DNA from: Saussurea involucrata
Taxonomy: Eukaryota; Streptophyta; Magnoliopsida; Asterales; Asteraceae
Direction of reading: 5' to 3'
Assembly (NCBI GenBank): GCA_033807775.1
Contig: CM066321.1
Coordinates: 251,336,422-251,400,421 of the forward strand
DNA: 64,000 nt
The translations under genes were made by a program, and so were the position numbers. Below the pieces are notes generated by a model. The model was not told the origin of the DNA. It searched no databases and saw only the letters and a list, made by a program, of their open reading frames with translations. The first letter of the stretch is position 1. Every line of letters begins with the position of its first letter. Below, one piece after another: positions 58,769-64,000 of this stretch.

Positions 58769-61700
58769 TTAAGTTTGAGAGAATTAGGTGTTGATTTTTG
58801 GATACCTAGACTCAAACTAGCGATTTATTAAGTGAATAAGAGTGAAATTGCACAATTAGACACTTTAAGATAAGATGTTTGAAGTTGATGGAGTCACTAG
58901 AAACGAGAATCACGTCTAGAGTAACAAGGATGATCATGTGCGGTACGTTCACAATTGCACCTGGCCAGTGTTATGGTGAACCTACAAGTTACATGTGTAT
59001 ACTTGGACCACTTTGATGTGATGACTGTTGGGGTAGCGAATAAATTTCTAAGAAAGTAGCCGTTAGACGAGTTTGATGACTGTAGCATTTGTCGCTTGAA
59101 GTGACAGTAAGTATGATGACTGCGTTAAGTGGACCGTTTCGGGTCGAATTTGTTGGTTGGATTAGAACCATAAACTTATGGAATTGTTCTTACTCGAAGA
59201 AAAGTTATAAGGTGAACCGACAGAATTTTCGATTATTGCCTTAAGATGTTTTGAACATCCAGATGACGATAGTGTGACCGGAAAAATTAGAGGGGTGTGG
59301 TTTTGAGTCGTTGGGTGCCGACTAACCCATGCACGAAATTTACTTTTGAAATAAATTGCATCAAATATTTCTCATGTTCCTAAATCAACATGTGAGTTAT
59401 GTTGAGAAATCTTGGAAAAACACTTTAGCATGCACAAGATTTTAAACCGTAATTTTAAACATGCATGAAGTTATTTTATTGCAAACGATTGCAAACCTAG
59501 TCGAGACTTTCTTTATTTTCATTAATTGTTCTATACTATTTTTGGATACTGTGTTTCCATGTATTAATGATTGTGTAGAGTCCTCGACAAGTAATTTCGA
59601 CTTGTGACTTTAACATTGGATCTCCTCCATATATATTAAGGTTTGAATGGAGAATTACCTTCCATTTTTTTTGGTGTTGAACCTTATTGGGAAATATTTT
59701 GTGCGAGTGTTATTGAAGGGTGTTTTCTTTTAATGACCTGTTACAACGAAAAGGAAATTTTGGAATTATGACATTTTGGTCATAACTTTTCTTTATGCAA
59801 TTTGACTAATGGAAACGGTAATTCGGGCACCATTTGATTGATTGGATGCCATTGCTTTCAATGAGTTTATGGAAGTTTAGTTGATTATTATCGACTGTTG
59901 TGTTACGACGTTTTGTGTCGCGTGGGTGCAACATTAAAATGTGTATACTTTTATTATTACGTGTGACAATTTATGGGTTTAACGGAGTATTTTTTTCTCA
60001 TGCGAGTTTTGTCGAAAAATGTTATTTTATGTCGTAAGGTAACCAAAAAGAGTACTTTCGGAATTTTGGCGTCGCTTGGTTTCCTCTTTCGAGATTTTCG
60101 CTAGCATGTTTGAATTGTACCTTGTTTAGTGTACGGATTGATTTATACGTGGCGTGAGTAACGCATATAAGAGTGTCATGATAGTTTATCTTAATATTTG
60201 ACCTTATGTATTTTCATTAATTGGTTCTTTTACTATCATTTCACGCACATGTATTATATTGATTTACCGGTATGCTTATCATCATAGCCACTATTTTTGG
60301 AGCATTAATACACCTCGTTTGGGCGGTATAAATTTAAAGTCGATTTAAATTCTTCTAAGTGTCAATGCACCTACTGTTTTCTTAAGTTCGAGAAAATATT
60401 TTAATATGTGTAGTCTTGTTAGAAGATTTCACTTCCATGTCATTATATGACTAAACGAGAAAATTTCGGAATTTGATTTGCTGAATTTCTTCTTTTGAAA
60501 TTTCGTAAGGACCATCTATAGTATGTAATTTTGTTTCGGGAAAACTATTAGCAGAGTGTTATAAGTTTACATGCATGTTCTAGTTTAAGATTTCTTCATG
60601 ATATTTTGGTCGATATTTTTGAAGGATGAAAGCATGTTGTTATTTTGCTTTAAACTTGAGACCGGCACAATCATCTCATATTTTAACCAAGGTGTATATA
60701 TATAGATCGCACGTCATTTTGCGGAATAAACTAACACATGCGACTTTTGTTGGTGAATTCTATTCCATGTCGTTTTATGGTTAAAAGAGAAAATATTGGA
60801 GTTTGATGTCGTTTAAATTTCTTTCCGAAGTTTCGTACGAATATTTCGTTGCACATTATTTTAATGTAGGAAGTTACTTTACGCGCATGGCACAAATAAA
60901 TTCATGTTAGGATCATGCGGTTCATTTTATAAGTCGTTGAGCATACTTTTGCGTTTCGTTTTGTAACTTGAATTGTGATGTGATAGTTTCCAAATGATTT
61001 TTGATATATGTAGGACGAGTGTGACCATTTTGCACGACCATTAGGTACGTGATAGTAGATTTTACGTGTACAATTAATTGCAAAAAAAAATCGTGTTGAA
61101 AAATCGTATGAAAATTTTGATTGGCATATTGTTGAGTCTTTCACTTGAAACCTTGAACTCGATAGGACCACGGAAGGTTAAGCAACCCCGGTTAAGGGTG
61201 GGGGCGTATAGAACCTTGATAGTGGGATGTTGGATTTTCCGTCGCATGATAGCACTGTACGTCGAGTGGGACCGTTTGCAAGTCGGTGTACTTTTGGTAA
61301 CATAGGAGTGAGGCTCGCGGTATCTCCTAATGCTTATGGTAACCATCCATTTTGACTGCTTTGTTTTGGGTTTTGGTCAGTTTTTGCATAAGGGATGTGT
61401 AGGACCCTTTAGATACCGTGCTGATAACCTTGGTTTAGGGATATGCTCGACGAATGAAACTCATGTATGGAGTTCTACATTGGTTCGAATCTTGGTGAGT
61501 TGGTTAGATGTCGACCTCCAGGTTTTGAGGCCAAGAACCATTAGTGTAATTGGAGTATTGTAGTCCAATCTCATAGGATAATGGTATCGGTTGTAGCAAT
61601 TTTAAGAAATTCAGATTGTGATAAGTGGATTTAGGGGGATGACTTTCCTTGAATGGTAAACGAATTTTTCGTTTGGATGATTGGTAATTGGGCGTATTCT

Positions 61701-62185
61701 TGGAGTTGTATAATCGATGGATCAATGACAACCGTCTGTTTTGGAGTCTGATAGTACCCGTTAGAGCTAGGTGATAGTTCAATGTTGGGAACAATTGAAC
61801 TTGGGAATTTGTTGTTGTTTTCAGTGGCGATCGTACTTTGGGATAACTGGAGAAAGAGTTTATAAGCGTGTAGATTTTGGACCGATTGGAAGTCGGGACT
61901 GTCGTTTGGGAAGTACGGATCACCTAAGGTTGGGAGGTAGCCGAGGTCTTGTGGTTAGAATCTACTCTTGGAAGTTAAGCATTTACTTGGATATAAGTGT
62001 AATGTGCCCGAGCGAACATTCGTTGTGAGTATCGACATGAAGGCTTGTCATAACAGTGCTGTCAAGAAGGAAAATTTGAATTTCATTTGAAACCGAGGGA
62101 ACATGAAAAGTGTTGGGAACAATAACCTTTGGTTGTATGGGAACTAGATTTCAAGGACGAAATCTTTTTTATGGTTGGGAGGATT
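58769..62185 (+). other. Non-coding internal region of E
   Basis: No gag or pol frame. It shares many ordered blocks with B 35860-38590. Its end, TTTCAAGGACGAAATC, then GGTTGGGAGGAT, is the position of the pol stop and purine tract. The small frames at 60902-61563 and 61504-62028 show no known motif and overlap on both strands. Confidence 0.75.
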
Positions 62186-64000
62186 GTAACACCCGGATTT
62201 TTATCCTAATTGAAGAAATGTTGAACTGGGGGAAATCAGTAAAGAAAGAACCAATTATGGAGTATGGCTATAGTGTCATGCAGTTGTGACATCTGTCATA
62301 ATAGTACCAATGGTACTGAAGGTATGGTAGTCTCGGCTATAGTGCCATGTGATTGTGACATAAGTCACAATAGCAACGGCGTTATCGAGTGGTTGGTCGT
62401 CCCAACGAATGTGCCATGTAATTATGACAATGGGGTAGCACCCGTAATTTTTGGGTAAGCACAATTTCAAGTTATTGTAGAAATCGATCTTTTAAGAGAG
62501 ATAGAGGAAATAGGATTTTGGGCTTGAATCCTAGATTTTATGGTCTTGATGGATGAAGAATTCAAATACGATTCCAACGGTTCTTTCCAGAGCAAAAACG
62601 GAGCTAAAACGAAGAAGTTATGACCAAAACAGTGTTTGGTACATTCTGTGCTATAGTGCCCGCGATTGTGACACTGTCCCAATCGAATGTCAGAATCGTA
62701 CACGGGCACCTGAGCCTTAAAAAATGCGATTTTTAGCCCCGTTTCACTCCTCACTTCTCCCATTTCATCCATTTCTCTCCTAAACCGAAACCCTAAGCCT
62801 CTAAAGTCGATTTTGAGCTATTTAGCCACAAGATTCGAGATTTCCAAGTGATTTCTTCATCTACCATGGTTTTGGGAAACTAATCTAGAACCCTTTCACT
62901 TCATCTTCTTCATCAAAGTTTTTTAGGGTTTCATCCCACTTTTTTGTCCATTTTGAAGAGTTTGAGCTTGTGGTGCCTTGTTGGTGACCTAGAAGTGTTT
63001 TGTTGGTGGATTCTTGTTGTGGTTGAGGTAATCTTTTCTTTTCTTCGTCTATGGAAATTAGGGTTTTGGTAAAATTTGAGATAATTGATGAAAATGTTTG
63101 GGGAACGATTTTAAGTGGTTGGATGTGAATATTTACGGTTGGAAACTTGTGGATCTAGGTTTTGGAAGATTTGGCTTGAAGATCCATGTTTATTCAAAGG
63201 AGCTCAAATTTGGGGAAAAATCTAGATTTAGCCTAGATCTAGCAAGGTGAGTTCATGTTGATTTGTGAAAACGTTGTACATGCCAAAATGTTCATTTTAA
63301 AGTGTTTTAAGTGGGTACATGAAAATATTCATTGTTGAGTCATTTGAATGATTTTGATCTCTTGGAGAATTTGGTTTTATAAATCTCACAAAGCACCTAC
63401 CTTTGAGATTTTTGGGTAACTTGACAAAATGAGTATTAATTGAAGTGTTTTGCTAATTATTGCATAATGGAAGATTATTTAGTAAAAATGCACTTTTGGT
63501 GGTTTGATGGAAATATGCATAATCTTATGTGGTGGTATGTTTTAAAGCATGAACATGTGGGTCAATTGGTTTTGGGTCAGTTTCGACCTTGTGAACATCT
63601 TAGAAGTTGTCATTTGAGAAAAGACGTAATTTGCGTATTTTGATGGATGAACCTTAAGTATTTATATTTTAAATGATTTATCTTACGTTTGTAAATCTTT
63701 GGGTATAAATGCACTTTGACGTGTACTGTGGAGGATGACGTATCTTAAATTAAGAGTGACATTGAGTAATTCGTGTCTATGGAGCATGTTTCGCATAAAC
63801 ATGGGTTACATACGTTTTAATGCGTTATTCGGTTTTTATATGTGGTTAATCGTTTTAGTTGAGCTTATGGATCGGTTCATGACTTTATTGAGTCTTGAGG
63901 ACATTTGTCCAGATTTTAACAATTGAATGTGTGTTTTGGTTGTCAGTTGCATTTATTGCATTTTATTTGAAGAGTACATGTTTTGAGTGCGTGTGTCGTT
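62186..64000 (+). repeat. 3' LTR of E (cut by window end)
   Basis: Starts TGTAACACCCGG after the purine tract and retains the uninterrupted D target site around 62247-62252 (AAAGAACCAATTATGG). It follows the 5' LTR closely, with substitutions and one missing duplicated segment near 62660-62700. Confidence 0.93.

Larger units (their letters stand above)
26633..64000 (+). mobile_element. Element E: non-coding Ty3-derived element, 3' end beyond window
   Basis: The 5' LTR starts TGTAACACCCGG at 26633, is split by D after 67 bp, and resumes at 55664 to end GTTACA at 58753. It is followed by primer site TGGTATCAGAGC, a 3.4-kb internal region, a purine tract, and the 3' LTR from 62186 onward. The internal region has no gag or pol. 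Its 3' edge TTCAAGGACGAAATC resembles the end of chromovirus pol. The far end and its target duplication are outside the window. Confidence 0.85.

Noticed and set aside
60902..62028. Overlapping small frames in the E internal region
   Set aside because: They lie on both strands with no motif, in a region that aligns with non-coding sequence of B.

Overview
The window is plant nuclear DNA made almost entirely of LTR retrotransposons inserted into one another. I see no host gene, rRNA or tRNA gene, and no CRISPR array. The plant assignment rests on the element families: a chromodomain Ty3 element resembling Tekay/Del, a Tat-type Ty3 element with an antisense gene, and Sirevirus-like Ty1/copia elements. 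The Sirevirus-like elements carry a long extra ORF of a kind I associate from memory with Asteraceae repeats. That last point is a weak inference.

Layout, with working names. H is an old, broken Sirevirus-like copia element on the minus strand (18772-26632, probably also about 1083-1138). C is a Tat-type Ty3 element (1139-18771, plus strand, imperfect 5-bp target duplication) inserted in H. A is a Ty3 chromovirus (1171-11264, minus strand, duplication ACCGA) inserted in the first 32 bp of the 5' LTR of C. G (1 to about 1082) is a partial LTR related to that of F. On the right, E (26633 to past the window end, plus strand) is a Ty3-derived element with no coding capacity. D (26700-55658, plus strand, duplication AGAAC) is a Sirevirus-like copia element inserted in the 5' LTR of E. 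F (28723-44739, minus strand, duplication TTAAC) sits inside the first gag zinc knuckle of D. B (32367-40879, plus strand, duplication AATTG) sits inside F. The deepest stack is H > E > D > F > B.

Coding content. A has uninterrupted gag and pol, in different frames and separated by 77 nt that look like a GT-AG intron; its primer-binding site has been removed by a clean 38-bp deletion. C has gag-protease only, with no reverse transcriptase or integrase, plus an antisense gene with three short predicted introns. D and H have gag, pol and a third sense ORF of over a thousand codons, now broken, preceded by a TATA-type promoter and interrupted by a probable intron. B, E and F are non-autonomous: they keep LTRs, priming sites and only scraps of protease or chromodomain.

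Most interesting points: (1) the third ORF of D/H looks like a gene module with its own promoter and intron, and a short promoter motif recurs upstream of the antisense gene of the unrelated element C; (2) the gag-pol intron and the missing primer-binding site of A; (3) the pol-less architecture of C; (4) related LTRs carry hairpin-rich minisatellites at the same place but with unrelated repeat units; (5) B and E share a long non-coding internal region although their LTRs differ.
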